A DNA stretch of 64,000 bases. Origin: an uncultured Ruminococcus sp. Its GTDB lineage: Bacteria > Bacillota > Clostridia > Oscillospirales > Ruminococcaceae. The stretch is from the NCBI GenBank assembly GCA_947178575.1, contig CAMWYX010000001.1, positions 62,001-126,000 of the forward strand, read 5' to 3'. Below, in pieces: positions 9,142-16,517 of this stretch. Position 1 is the first letter of the stretch; the number at the start of each line of letters is the position of its first letter. The position numbers were made by a program, and so were the translations under genes. The notes beneath the pieces were generated by a model that saw nothing but the letters and a program-made list of their open reading frames with translations, was not told the origin of the DNA and did no database searches.

Positions 9142-9170
9142 TTGCAATTTTCAGAATAATATGATATAAT
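9142..9170 (+). promoter_or_regulatory. Promoter for the MetRS-like gene (shared 32-bp type)
   Basis: TTGCAA (9142-9147), 17 bases, TATAAT (9165-9170), with TGA directly before the -10. Bases 9140-9171 are identical to 26675-26706 in front of valS. There is only about 30 bases of leader, so no T-box. Confidence 0.87.
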
Positions 9171-9205
9171 TATCTGAGATTATTTTAATGAAAGGATTTT
9201 TCAAT

Positions 9206-11218
9206 ATGGCTGATAAAGACAAGAAAAACAAGAATTTTGAAATACCACGTCCGGAATTTCCGAAACGTGCTGTAATCACTGCAGGTATGCCTTACGGCAA
9301 CAAGGAACTTCATTTCGGTCATGTCGGCGGAATGATGGTTTTTGCCGATACATATGCCCGTTTTCTCCGTGACCGCATAGGTTCTGAAAATGTAATATTC
9401 GTGACCGGTACGGACTGTTACGGTTCGCCTATTGCGGAGGGCTGGAGAGTTAAAGTAAAAAACGGAGATTTCAGCGGTTCTCTTGAAGATTTCGTTCAGT
9501 CCAATCATGACAAACAGGAGGAAACCCTCGGAAAATACGGTATATCGCCTAATCTTTTTGCCGCATCGGGTCTCGGACGTTCAAAGGAAATCCACGCCGA
9601 TGTCACAGACCGTTTTATAAGTTCACTCTACAGAAAAGGACAGCTTGATAAAATAACTACAATGCAGTTCTATGACGAGGAAGCCGGTTGTTTTCTCAAC
9701 GGTAGGCAGGTAATCGGAAAATGTCCTGTTGAGGGCTGTACTTCCGAAAAGGGTTACGCTGATGAATGTGACCTCGGTCATCAGTATATGCCGGAAAATC
9801 TTCTTAATCCGGTTAGTACGCTCACCGGAAAAACTCCATCAATGAAGCCTGTCACAAACTGGTATTTTAAACTGCGTGATTACGGACAGCTCATGAAAGA
9901 CTGGATTGAGGAACTCAAAAAACGTAAGGACATTCGTCCCGTTGTATGGAAAACTATTGACGAGTTCCTGAAAAATCCGGTAATATACATAAAGCGTGAA
10001 TTTGAGGAAAAATATTTCTCTCTCAGGGATAAAATGCCTGAACATACATATATTGAAGAAAAGAAAAAGCCGTCGTTTACGATAGAATTTTCCGAACTCT
10101 CTGACTGCGACGAAGCCTGCCGTATACTCACCGAAAACGGAATACGCTACAGAACAGGAAAAACTCTTGTTCCGTTCCGTCTTACCGGCAATATCGAATG
10201 GGGAGTTCCTGCACCTGTTCTTGATGATACCGACGGTCTCACCGTGTGGGTATGGCCGGAATCCCTCTGGGCTCCTATATCATTTACAGAAACTTATCTC
10301 GAATCAATAGGTCACGACCGTAATGAGTATAAAGACTACTGGTGCAGTAAGGATTCTCAGGTATATCAGTTTATCGGACAGGATAATATTTATTTCTACG
10401 GAATAGCCGAACCCGCAATGTGGATGGCTCAGCAGGAAAGCAATGAAAAAACATCTGTTCCGCCGGACGGTGAACTCCAGATGCCGGTGATTGTTGCAAA
10501 TCATCATATTCTTTTCCTTGATAAGAAAGCGTCAAGTTCCGGAGTGGTCAAGCCTCCTATGGCTGATGAACTTCTTGATTTCTACACGCCGGAACAGCTC
10601 CGTATGCACTGGCTTGGTCTCGGACTTGGACAGCGTTCAGTAAGCTTTATGCCGAAGCCTCTCAATCCCGAAGCTGACCCGAAAGATGCCGACCCTGTTG
10701 TTAAGGACGGTCTGTTGCTTTCAAATGTATACAATCGTATGATACGCACCGCTTTCTATACGGCACAGAATGTCTTTGACGGCATTATGCCGGATAATGC
10801 TCCGGAGGAAAATATCCTCGCCGACGCAAAAAAAGCAGTTCTGGAATATGAACGCTATATGGCTAAATTTGCGTTCCACCAGTGTATATATGTTCTTGAC
10901 AGCTATATCAGAAACGGAAGCAAATACATGGCGAAAGTACTTAACGGCGATACGTCAGACAAGGAAAAGACAGCTCAGGCACTTGCAAATCTTTTCCATA
11001 TCATACGTACTGCCGGTGTTCTTCTCCACCCGATTGCACCGTTCGGAACTGAAAAAATCCGTGATTATTTACAGGTCGATGAAAGAATATGGTCTTGGGA
11101 GACTATTTTTGAACCGCTGACATTCTTTACAGAATCGGCTCATAAACTGAAATTCCTGCCTCCGAGAACAGATTTCTTTACACGTCATGAATCGCAGTTC
11201 GCAAAGGCTGACGAATAA
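9206..11218 (+). CDS. Methionyl-tRNA synthetase family protein with degenerate KMSKS
   Basis: 670 residues of class-I MetRS type. The HIGH motif is HFGH (36-39), followed by a MetRS-like zinc-knuckle segment (GKCPVEGC ... CDLGHQY near 180-205) and the characteristic WGVP near 332 and VYQFIGQDNIYF near 390. The loop that is KMSKS in active enzymes reads KKASSSG near 439-447, so the catalytic second lysine is absent. The C-terminal helical domain is present; no tRNA-binding EMAP/Trbp111 domain is visible. It may be a divergent working MetRS or a paralogue with another role. The ATG at 9206 has an AAAGGA site 9 bases upstream; the in-frame ATG at 9188 has none. Confidence 0.8.
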   Translation: MADKDKKNKNFEIPRPEFPKRAVITAGMPYGNKELHFGHVGGMMVFADTYARFLRDRIGSENVIFVTGTDCYGSPIAEGWRVKVKNGDFSGSLEDFVQSNHDKQEETLGKYGISPNLFAASGLGRSKEIHADVTDRFISSLYRKGQLDKITTMQFYDEEAGCFLNGRQVIGKCPVEGCTSEKGYADECDLGHQYMPENLLNPVSTLTGKTPSMKPVTNWYFKLRDYGQLMKDWIEELKKRKDIRPVVWKTIDEFLKNPVIYIKREFEEKYFSLRDKMPEHTYIEEKKKPSFTIEFSELSDCDEACRILTENGIRYRTGKTLVPFRLTGNIEWGVPAPVLDDTDGLTVWVWPESLWAPISFTETYLESIGHDRNEYKDYWCSKDSQVYQFIGQDNIYFYGIAEPAMWMAQQESNEKTSVPPDGELQMPVIVANHHILFLDKKASSSGVVKPPMADELLDFYTPEQLRMHWLGLGLGQRSVSFMPKPLNPEADPKDADPVVKDGLLLSNVYNRMIRTAFYTAQNVFDGIMPDNAPEENILADAKKAVLEYERYMAKFAFHQCIYVLDSYIRNGSKYMAKVLNGDTSDKEKTAQALANLFHIIRTAGVLLHPIAPFGTEKIRDYLQVDERIWSWETIFEPLTFFTESAHKLKFLPPRTDFFTRHESQFAKADE

Positions 11219-11234
11219 AAATATTTTGCTATTA

Positions 11235-11275
11235 AAAAATCCCTGACTCAGATTTCTGAATCAGGGATTTTGTTT
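11235..11275. terminator. Bidirectional terminator between MetRS-like gene and EF-G paralogue
   Basis: AAATCCCTGA (11237-11246) pairs with TCAGGGATTT (11261-11270), and TCAGA/TCTGA extends the stem inside with a single C/A mismatch. A-rich and T-rich flanks allow it to work for the converging genes on both strands. Confidence 0.9.
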
Positions 11276-11287
11276 ATCTTATAACGC

Positions 11288-13369
11288 TTATCCTTCAATA
11301 TCGACTGACGAGATGACTTCCGTCAGGAGATTTGCGGGAAGTTGTTCGTATCTGAGGAAATCAAACGAAAAACTTCCGAGACCACGTGTGACCTGTCTGA
11401 GATACATCGCAAAATCATGCATTTCACGCACCGGAACTTCCGCAGAAATGCAGGTAGTTCCGTGAACTACGGGTTCCATGCCGAGAACTCTGCCACGGCG
11501 TTTGTTGAGTTCACCCATAACATCGCCTGTTTTATTGTCGGGAACTGTTACTTTAAGTTCGCCGATTGGTTCGAGCATAACGGGGTCGGCTTTCCGGAGT
11601 CCCTCTTTGTATGCGATTGAAGCAGCGGTTTTGAATGCCATTTCCGAGGAATCAACAGGGTGATATGAGCCGTCAACGAGTATCGCCTTAAGTCCTACAA
11701 CCGGACAGCCGGCAAGTACACCCTTTTTAACGGAATCTTCAAGACCTTTCTGTACGGCGGGGAAATAATTTTTTGGTACAGCTCCGCCGAATACACGTTC
11801 CTCGAAAATAAGTGTATCGCTTATACACGGTTCAAATTCAATCCATACATGACCGTACTGACCGTGACCGCCGGACTGTTTTTTGTGTTTGCCCTCGACC
11901 TTTACCTTTTTGCGGATTGTTTCTTTATATGCGATTTTCGGAACTGACAGCTTTATATCTGCTCCGAATTTGGTTCTTGCCTTTGCACTTGCGATTTCGA
12001 GATGCTGTTCACCGAGACCGCTTAAAATCTGTTCTTTTGTGGTTTCGTCCTGACGATACGTAATAGTCGGGTCTTCTTCCGTTATACGCTGCATAGCCGA
12101 TGAAACTTTTGCCTCATCGCCCTGAGTCTTAGCCTTTACAGCCATTGAATAGCACGGCTTCGGGAAATCCATAGGTTCAAATTTAAGAACCTTTGACGGA
12201 CTGCAAAGCGTATCGCCGGTATTTGCGGAAATCTTGACGGCGACAACTATTTCTCCGGCTGATGCCGATGAAACTTCCGTCTGTTTTTTTCCGCACAGTC
12301 TGCTGAGTTTTCCTATTTTTTCAGATGTACCGGCTGAGGAGTTCATTACTTCGCTGTTTGCGGTGAGAGTTCCGGATACAACACGGATAAACGACATTTT
12401 GCCCACAAACGGGTCTGCAACTGTCTTGAATACGTATGCGGAAAGCGGAGCAGACGAATCGCACGGAATTTCAACAGGTTCTCCGGATATTGTTTCGGCT
12501 TCTGCCGGATTTACTTCCGCAGGGTTCGGGAGCAGGAGTTCTATTTCCTTTAAAAGCATATCTATTCCGGTAAGTTCGGAAGCAGAAGTGCAGACAACAG
12601 GCGTAATAATTCCACGGTTCATACCATCGTGAATACCGTCGATGAGTTCTTTCTGGGTGAATGCTTCTCCCTCGAAGAATTTTTCCATGAGTTCGTCGGA
12701 AGTTTCGGCAACGGCTTCGGTAATGGCAGCAACGAGACCGTCTATGCGGTATTCAAATTTTTCGGAGATTTCAGCGGTCGGCATATCGGTTTCGACGGCG
12801 TTTCCCTTGCTGTCGTATTTATATGCTTTCATTTCTATGAGATTTACGTATGATACAATTTTTCCTCCGCCTATTACCGGAACAACAACAGGGCATACGG
12901 TAGGGCCGAAAACTGTTTTGAGTTCCGTAAGAACGTTGAAGAAATTAGCATCTTTATCATCTGTTTTTGTAACGACGAACATTTTGGATTTTTTCTGTTT
13001 TACGGCTTCGTCATAGGCTTTGTGAGTTCCGACCTTTACGCCGGATTTTGCGGAAACGGTAATCATGACAGTATCGGCGGCACGGATTCCCTCAATCATT
13101 TCGGCGGCAAAGTCGAACAGACCGGGCGTATCGAGGAGATTCACGATATTGTCGTTATATCTGAAAGAGGCGAGAGAAGTACCGATAGAAATATGTCTTT
13201 TGATTTCTTCGGGGTCGTAGTCACACACGGTTGTTCCGTCGGTAACTTTTCCGAGACGGTCGGAAGCACCTGCCTTGTAGAGAATAGCCTCGGCGAGAGA
13301 TGTTTTTCCCGAGCCGTTATGACCGGCGAAAGCGATATTTCTTATTTTTGCTGAATCATAATTATTCAT
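11288..13369 (-). CDS. Elongation factor G-like GTPase (EF-G paralogue)
   Basis: 693 residues with the five-domain layout of EF-G. The P-loop is GHNGSGKT (16-23), the G3 motif is LDTPG near 78, and the G4 position reads TKTD instead of NKxD. Domain II (beta barrel), domain III (GEQHLEIASAK near 445), domain IV (HGQYGHVWIE near 500) and a domain V ending LRQVTRGLG near 668 follow. The conserved GxxTxD/RGITI switch segment of true EF-G is replaced by KRHISIGTS. Such FusA2-like paralogues are common in Clostridia beside a canonical fusA in the str operon. A role in translation or ribosome recycling is inferred, not shown. Confidence 0.88.
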   Translation of the reverse strand: MNNYDSAKIRNIAFAGHNGSGKTSLAEAILYKAGASDRLGKVTDGTTVCDYDPEEIKRHISIGTSLASFRYNDNIVNLLDTPGLFDFAAEMIEGIRAADTVMITVSAKSGVKVGTHKAYDEAVKQKKSKMFVVTKTDDKDANFFNVLTELKTVFGPTVCPVVVPVIGGGKIVSYVNLIEMKAYKYDSKGNAVETDMPTAEISEKFEYRIDGLVAAITEAVAETSDELMEKFFEGEAFTQKELIDGIHDGMNRGIITPVVCTSASELTGIDMLLKEIELLLPNPAEVNPAEAETISGEPVEIPCDSSAPLSAYVFKTVADPFVGKMSFIRVVSGTLTANSEVMNSSAGTSEKIGKLSRLCGKKQTEVSSASAGEIVVAVKISANTGDTLCSPSKVLKFEPMDFPKPCYSMAVKAKTQGDEAKVSSAMQRITEEDPTITYRQDETTKEQILSGLGEQHLEIASAKARTKFGADIKLSVPKIAYKETIRKKVKVEGKHKKQSGGHGQYGHVWIEFEPCISDTLIFEERVFGGAVPKNYFPAVQKGLEDSVKKGVLAGCPVVGLKAILVDGSYHPVDSSEMAFKTAASIAYKEGLRKADPVMLEPIGELKVTVPDNKTGDVMGELNKRRGRVLGMEPVVHGTTCISAEVPVREMHDFAMYLRQVTRGLGSFSFDFLRYEQLPANLLTEVISSVDIEG

Positions 13370-13450
13370 AATAATTTCTCCTTGATGGATTTTTCACGTT
13401 CTTCCGAATATGCTTTACATTAACAAAAGCACACTCACTGTACATATATA

Positions 13451-13479
13451 ATTATATAACAATCCCGTAATATTTGCAA
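13451..13479 (-). promoter_or_regulatory. Promoter for the EF-G paralogue
   Basis: On the minus strand, TTGCAA (13474-13479), 17 bases and TATAAT (13451-13456), about 80 bases before the start codon. The TTGCAA box is its own reverse complement, but only the minus strand has a -10 at the right spacing. Confidence 0.8.
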
Positions 13480-13503
13480 TGGTTTTTTTAAATTTTCTAC
13501 ATA

Positions 13504-15042
13504 TTACATCATTTTTAGTGTATTTTCTTGTGGATTATGCACAAATATTTTCTGTCTTTGTTCAGGAGAGAGCCACGATGACAGCATAAATACTCCAAAA
13601 TACATAGCAAGCCATATTGATGAAAATATTATCATATACGGAGTGCTTTCGGTGTTCAGCGGAATGATACGGCATAGAAGCTCGGAGGCGGACATTGTAA
13701 GTACAGCATACATAACCGGCGAAAGAAGCATTCTGAATATTCCGAAACGTACTCCGGTATGGCGCAGAAGTTTTATAAGTCTTGATATATTTCCGAAAAT
13801 GTTGCTGGCGTAGTATGATACGGCTATTCCGACAAATCCGAATTTTGGTACGAGAATAAGCACGGCTGATATTCTTATTATGTATTCGGCAAGATAATTT
13901 ATTGAGGAAAAAGCCTGTAATCCAAGTCCTTTTATCAGTGCTTCAAGAACTATTTCCATATAGATAAACGGCACTACCGGAGCAATTGCAGGAATCATTG
14001 AACCACCGAGCTCTCCGCCTCCTAAAATTTCGCCGAGCGGTCTGCCGAAACGTATCAGAATAGCTGATGAAAATATTCCGTAAATCAGAGTATATCTGAT
14101 AAGGCGTTCAGTAATGCTTTTTACACGGAGATTATTTCCGGAAGCCGATGCACGTGCCGATTCCGTGACAATTATTCCGGACATCGAACACAACACAACC
14201 GAGGGGAAAAAAAGTGCCGGTATTACTATAGCTTCAAAAATTCCGAAAAGGGCGAGAGCGTGTTCAGGCGAACTTCCGTACTGACGTAGACAGAAAGGAA
14301 CAAGTGCATCATTTGAACTGCTGAGTACAGATGTCAGGATTCCACCGCCCATTATCGGAAAGGCGAACCGTGCATATTTTCTGAATGTAAGGGAGCATTT
14401 CTGAGAACACTTAAGCCTGTGCCTTGCAAACATTATCCCCATGAACAGCAGAGATACTATATTTCCGGCGATTATTGAACTTATCATTATTGAGCATACG
14501 GTGCTGTGACTATGACCGGAGGTCATAAGCGTCATGGATACTATTACCGCCGATTTTACGATAAATTCCAGTATATCTCCGGCAGCGGCACATGAGGCTT
14601 TCCGGCAGGCATTGAAATATCCCTTGAAACAGCATGAAACAGCTCCGGAAAACAGGGCGGCAGGCATGAGACGAAGTGATGATACTATCGAGGAATCGCC
14701 GAAAAAACGTTCTCCTATGGTCTGGGAAAACAAAAGTATAACAGCCGATGTGATAATGCTGAGAATCGTGCACAGCCGTATTCCGTGAAAAAGTACACGG
14801 TTGGGATTTCCCTGAGGTTTTCCGAGTTCCTCGGAAATGAGACGGCTTGTGCATAAAAATGCGTTGCCGTTTGATACAATTCCGGCAAGACCGATAAATG
14901 CTCCCATAAGTGTAAATATTCCCATAGCAGATGCACCGAGTTTTCGTGTTATAAATCCGTTAAGCAGAAGTGATGCCGAATCAAGAATAAGCTGCATAAA
15001 AGTCAGCATAACTGTATCTCTTATTATTTTGCTTTTGAACAT
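13504..15042 (-). CDS. Polysaccharide/lipid-linked flippase, SpoVB/MATE-like (MVF family)
   Basis: 512 residues with about 12-14 membrane helices, similar in pattern to SpoVB and other oligosaccharidyl-lipid flippases (LLNGFITRKLGASAMGIFTLM near 25 is typical: two helices joined by a K/R-x-L-G turn). It would move lipid-linked sugars across the cytoplasmic membrane. An in-frame TTG at 15063 exists, but the GGGGGCG site (15051-15057) fits the ATG at 15042. The gene reads toward the EF-G paralogue, 134 bases away, with no terminator between. A 17-bp perfect palindrome lies just before its ribosome site. Confidence 0.82.
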   Translation of the reverse strand: MFKSKIIRDTVMLTFMQLILDSASLLLNGFITRKLGASAMGIFTLMGAFIGLAGIVSNGNAFLCTSRLISEELGKPQGNPNRVLFHGIRLCTILSIITSAVILLFSQTIGERFFGDSSIVSSLRLMPAALFSGAVSCCFKGYFNACRKASCAAAGDILEFIVKSAVIVSMTLMTSGHSHSTVCSIMISSIIAGNIVSLLFMGIMFARHRLKCSQKCSLTFRKYARFAFPIMGGGILTSVLSSSNDALVPFCLRQYGSSPEHALALFGIFEAIVIPALFFPSVVLCSMSGIIVTESARASASGNNLRVKSITERLIRYTLIYGIFSSAILIRFGRPLGEILGGGELGGSMIPAIAPVVPFIYMEIVLEALIKGLGLQAFSSINYLAEYIIRISAVLILVPKFGFVGIAVSYYASNIFGNISRLIKLLRHTGVRFGIFRMLLSPVMYAVLTMSASELLCRIIPLNTESTPYMIIFSSIWLAMYFGVFMLSSWLSPEQRQKIFVHNPQENTLKMM

Positions 15043-15063
15043 AAAAAATCGCCCCCGTTTCAA

Positions 15064-15080
15064 GTATATGAATCATATAC
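15064..15080. promoter_or_regulatory. 17-bp perfect palindrome upstream of the flippase gene
   Basis: GTATATGA-A-TCATATAC is an 8-bp inverted repeat around one base, located 22-38 bases before the flippase ATG and immediately before its ribosome site. Size and symmetry suit a dimeric repressor operator or an mRNA hairpin near the 5' end. No convincing -35/-10 pair is visible around it. Confidence 0.45.
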
Positions 15081-15124
15081 CTTAAAATAGAAGCAATGAT
15101 TAAGAGCTTGTTTTTTATCCTCTT

Positions 15125-15166
15125 CCATCAAGAAACCCCCCGCCTCTATAGGCGGGGGAGGATGTC
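15125..15166 (-). repeat. GC-rich hairpin, possible IS200/IS605-type end remnant
   Basis: A perfect stem CCCCCGCC (15137-15144) / GGCGGGGG (15151-15158) with loop TCTATA sits in an otherwise AT-rich gap. On the minus strand it reads GACATCCTCC-stem-TTTCTTG. From memory this matches the kind of hairpin and flank found at the right end of TnpB-carrying IS605-family elements. There is no tnpA or tnpB here, so at most it is a solo end. It is not followed by a T run on either strand, so a terminator is less likely. Confidence 0.4.
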
Positions 15167-15191
15167 ACTTCCGATTAGTTTTAATTTCCTC

Positions 15192-15220
15192 TTGCAATTT
15201 ATCCGGATATGGTGTATAAT
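15192..15220 (+). promoter_or_regulatory. Promoter for the DUF1292 gene
   Basis: TTGCAA (15192-15197), 17 bases, TATAAT (15215-15220), 40 bases before the start codon. Confidence 0.82.
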
Positions 15221-15259
15221 TAGTATATCAATTGGCGTACTGCCGGAATGGAGAAAATT

Positions 15260-15586
15260 ATGTCTGAAATGAATGAATACACACCGGAGCTTTTTGAACT
15301 TATCGACAGCGACGGAAACAAAAAAAACTTTGAGCTTATCGATGCCGTTGAAGTTGACGGCGAACAGTATTATGCAATGATTCCTGCAATAGAGGACGAC
15401 GACTATCTCAATGCCGACTGCGAACTTGTCATACTTAAGGTTGTCTATGAGGACGGCGAGGAGATTCTCGCTTCTATCGAAGATGACGTTGAATATGAGG
15501 AAATAGCCGGAATCTTCAGTCACCGCATGGAAGAGGCAATGGATATGTACGACTATGATGACGATGAAGAATACGAAATGAAGTAA
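15260..15586 (+). CDS. Small acidic DUF1292 protein
   Basis: 108 residues, strongly acidic, matching the DUF1292 family (YrzB-like) of Firmicutes. It has the typical pattern FELIDSDGNKKNFELIDAVEVDGEQYYAMIPA near 10-40, with a second beta-rich half and a very acidic tail (YDYDDDEEYE). Its function is unknown; family members often sit near ruvX/alaS in other Clostridia, which is not the case here. An in-frame ATG lies at 15248, but GGAG at 15250-15253 is spaced for the ATG at 15260. It is monocistronic, with its own promoter and terminator. Confidence 0.85.
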   Translation: MSEMNEYTPELFELIDSDGNKKNFELIDAVEVDGEQYYAMIPAIEDDDYLNADCELVILKVVYEDGEEILASIEDDVEYEEIAGIFSHRMEEAMDMYDYDDDEEYEMK

Positions 15587-15636
15587 AATATATTTACATA
15601 AATACGGACACTTATTCTGACGTATACTATCATCTG

Positions 15637-15671
15637 AAAATGCCCTCTGTATCTTAACAGGGGGCATTTTG
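15637..15671. terminator. Bidirectional terminator between DUF1292 and TM2 genes
   Basis: AAAATGCCC (15637-15645) pairs with GGGCATTTT (15662-15670), extended by CTGT/ACAG with a few extra bases. It is A-rich on one side and T-rich on the other, so it serves both converging genes. Confidence 0.88.
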
Positions 15672-15699
15672 TATGTATGCGGATTATTATTTAACAAGG

Positions 15700-16146
15700 C
15701 TAATCAATAAGAGGCGTTCCGTTGGCATCTGTATTTATTTTACCGGTGAGAATGAAAATACCTTCAACGATTCCCCATACTTCGATTGCGAAAACAATCA
15801 GTGCACCGATACCGATACACGAAAGTACGATTCCGATTATAGTTGCAACAAGCTGGAGTACAGCTTTCTGATTATATCCGAGATAAAAGTTATGTACACC
15901 GAATGCTCCGAGGAAGATTCCGAGGAGACCGGCAGCTATTTTGGATTTTGCTCCCTGTGCACTGACCGGTGGTTTTACGGCGTTTGCATTGAGGATAAAT
16001 CCGCACTGCATACAGGCGTTTGAGCCTGCTGGTGTTTCTGCTCCGCAGTTAGGGCAGTATCTCGTACCCTGTCCGACCGGAACTGCACAGTTGGTGCATA
16101 CTGGAGAACCGGCATCAACAGTGCTTCCGCAATTTCTACAATACAT
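15700..16146 (-). CDS. Double zinc-ribbon TM2 membrane protein
   Basis: 148 residues. The N-terminus has two four-cysteine zinc ribbons (C3, C6, C17, C20 and C31, C34, C45, C48). A short linker is followed by a TM2 domain (about 70-140): two membrane helices with the signature GAFGVHNFYLGYNQKA between them. Similar proteins are frequent in Clostridia, and the function is unknown; the ribbons probably face the cytoplasm. The start has a strong AGGAGG site. The mRNA leader is long (about 98 bases) and strongly structured, which is unusual for such a small gene. Confidence 0.88.
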   Translation of the reverse strand: MYCRNCGSTVDAGSPVCTNCAVPVGQGTRYCPNCGAETPAGSNACMQCGFILNANAVKPPVSAQGAKSKIAAGLLGIFLGAFGVHNFYLGYNQKAVLQLVATIIGIVLSCIGIGALIVFAIEVWGIVEGIFILTGKINTDANGTPLID

Positions 16147-16164
16147 ATGTATTCCTCCTAAATA

Positions 16165-16244
16165 TCACAGCACCCATGTATGTATTATATGCGGTGCTGT
16201 TTCGTTGTTTATGATGTAGTTTAATCCCCATGAAACTATATCAT
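16165..16244 (-). promoter_or_regulatory. Structured 5' leader of the TM2 gene (two hairpins)
   Basis: Read on the minus strand from the predicted start point (about 16244), a hairpin with 12-base arms (16233-16244 and 16211-16222, one mismatch, loop containing GGGGATT) is followed by a second with 8-bp perfect arms ACAGCACC / GGTGCTGT (16193-16200 and 16167-16174). The AGGAGG site follows 12 bases later. I do not recognise it as a known riboswitch class. Confidence 0.5.
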
Positions 16245-16250
16245 GATTAC

Positions 16251-16279
16251 ATTATAACACATCTTTTTTTTGATGTCAA
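16251..16279 (-). promoter_or_regulatory. Promoter for the TM2 gene, with internal palindrome
   Basis: On the minus strand, TTGACA (16274-16279), 17 bases, TATAAT (16251-16256), with a TG extended -10. The -35 box overlaps a dyad ACATC-A8-GATGT that spans most of the spacer, a possible operator. It diverges from the riboflavin promoter, with 20 bases between the -35 boxes. Confidence 0.82.
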
Positions 16280-16299
16280 CAAAATTCCAAAAAAAATTC

Positions 16300-16328
16300 T
16301 TGACACAGCTGTGCCGATATGTTATAAT
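16300..16328 (+). promoter_or_regulatory. Promoter of the riboflavin operon
   Basis: TTGACA (16300-16305), 17 bases, TATAAT (16323-16328), TG extended -10. Both hexamers are consensus. The FMN aptamer begins about 10 bases downstream. Confidence 0.9.
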
Positions 16329-16337
16329 GTAAGTGTA

Positions 16338-16447
16338 ATCTTCGGGGCAGGGTGAAATTCCCTACCGGCAGTTAAAGCCTGCGAGCCTTTGGGTTGATTC
16401 GGTGAAATTCCGGAGCCGACGGTTATAGTCCGGACGAGAGAGGATAT
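16338..16447 (+). ncRNA. FMN riboswitch (RFN element)
   Basis: All the RFN landmarks are present in order: GGGGCAGGGTGAAATTCCC (16344-16362), ACCGGCAGTTAAAGCCTGCGAGCC, GATTCGGTGAAATTCCG, GAGCCGACGGTTATAGTCCGG and GAGAGAGGAT. It binds FMN and controls the rib genes that follow. With the hairpin at 16470-16497 it should act by transcription attenuation, switching off when FMN is plentiful. Confidence 0.96.
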
Positions 16448-16469
16448 TTGGCATTACAGCCGGATTATA

Positions 16470-16497
16470 CCCCGATATTATTTCGGGGATTTTTTTG
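16470..16497 (+). terminator. FMN riboswitch expression-platform terminator
   Basis: CCCCGA (16470-16475) pairs with TCGGGG (16483-16488), followed by ATTTTTTT. It lies between the aptamer and the ribD ribosome site, the normal arrangement for an FMN off-switch. Confidence 0.9.
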
Positions 16498-16517
16498 TAT
16501 TTTGGGAGGTGCTTTGT

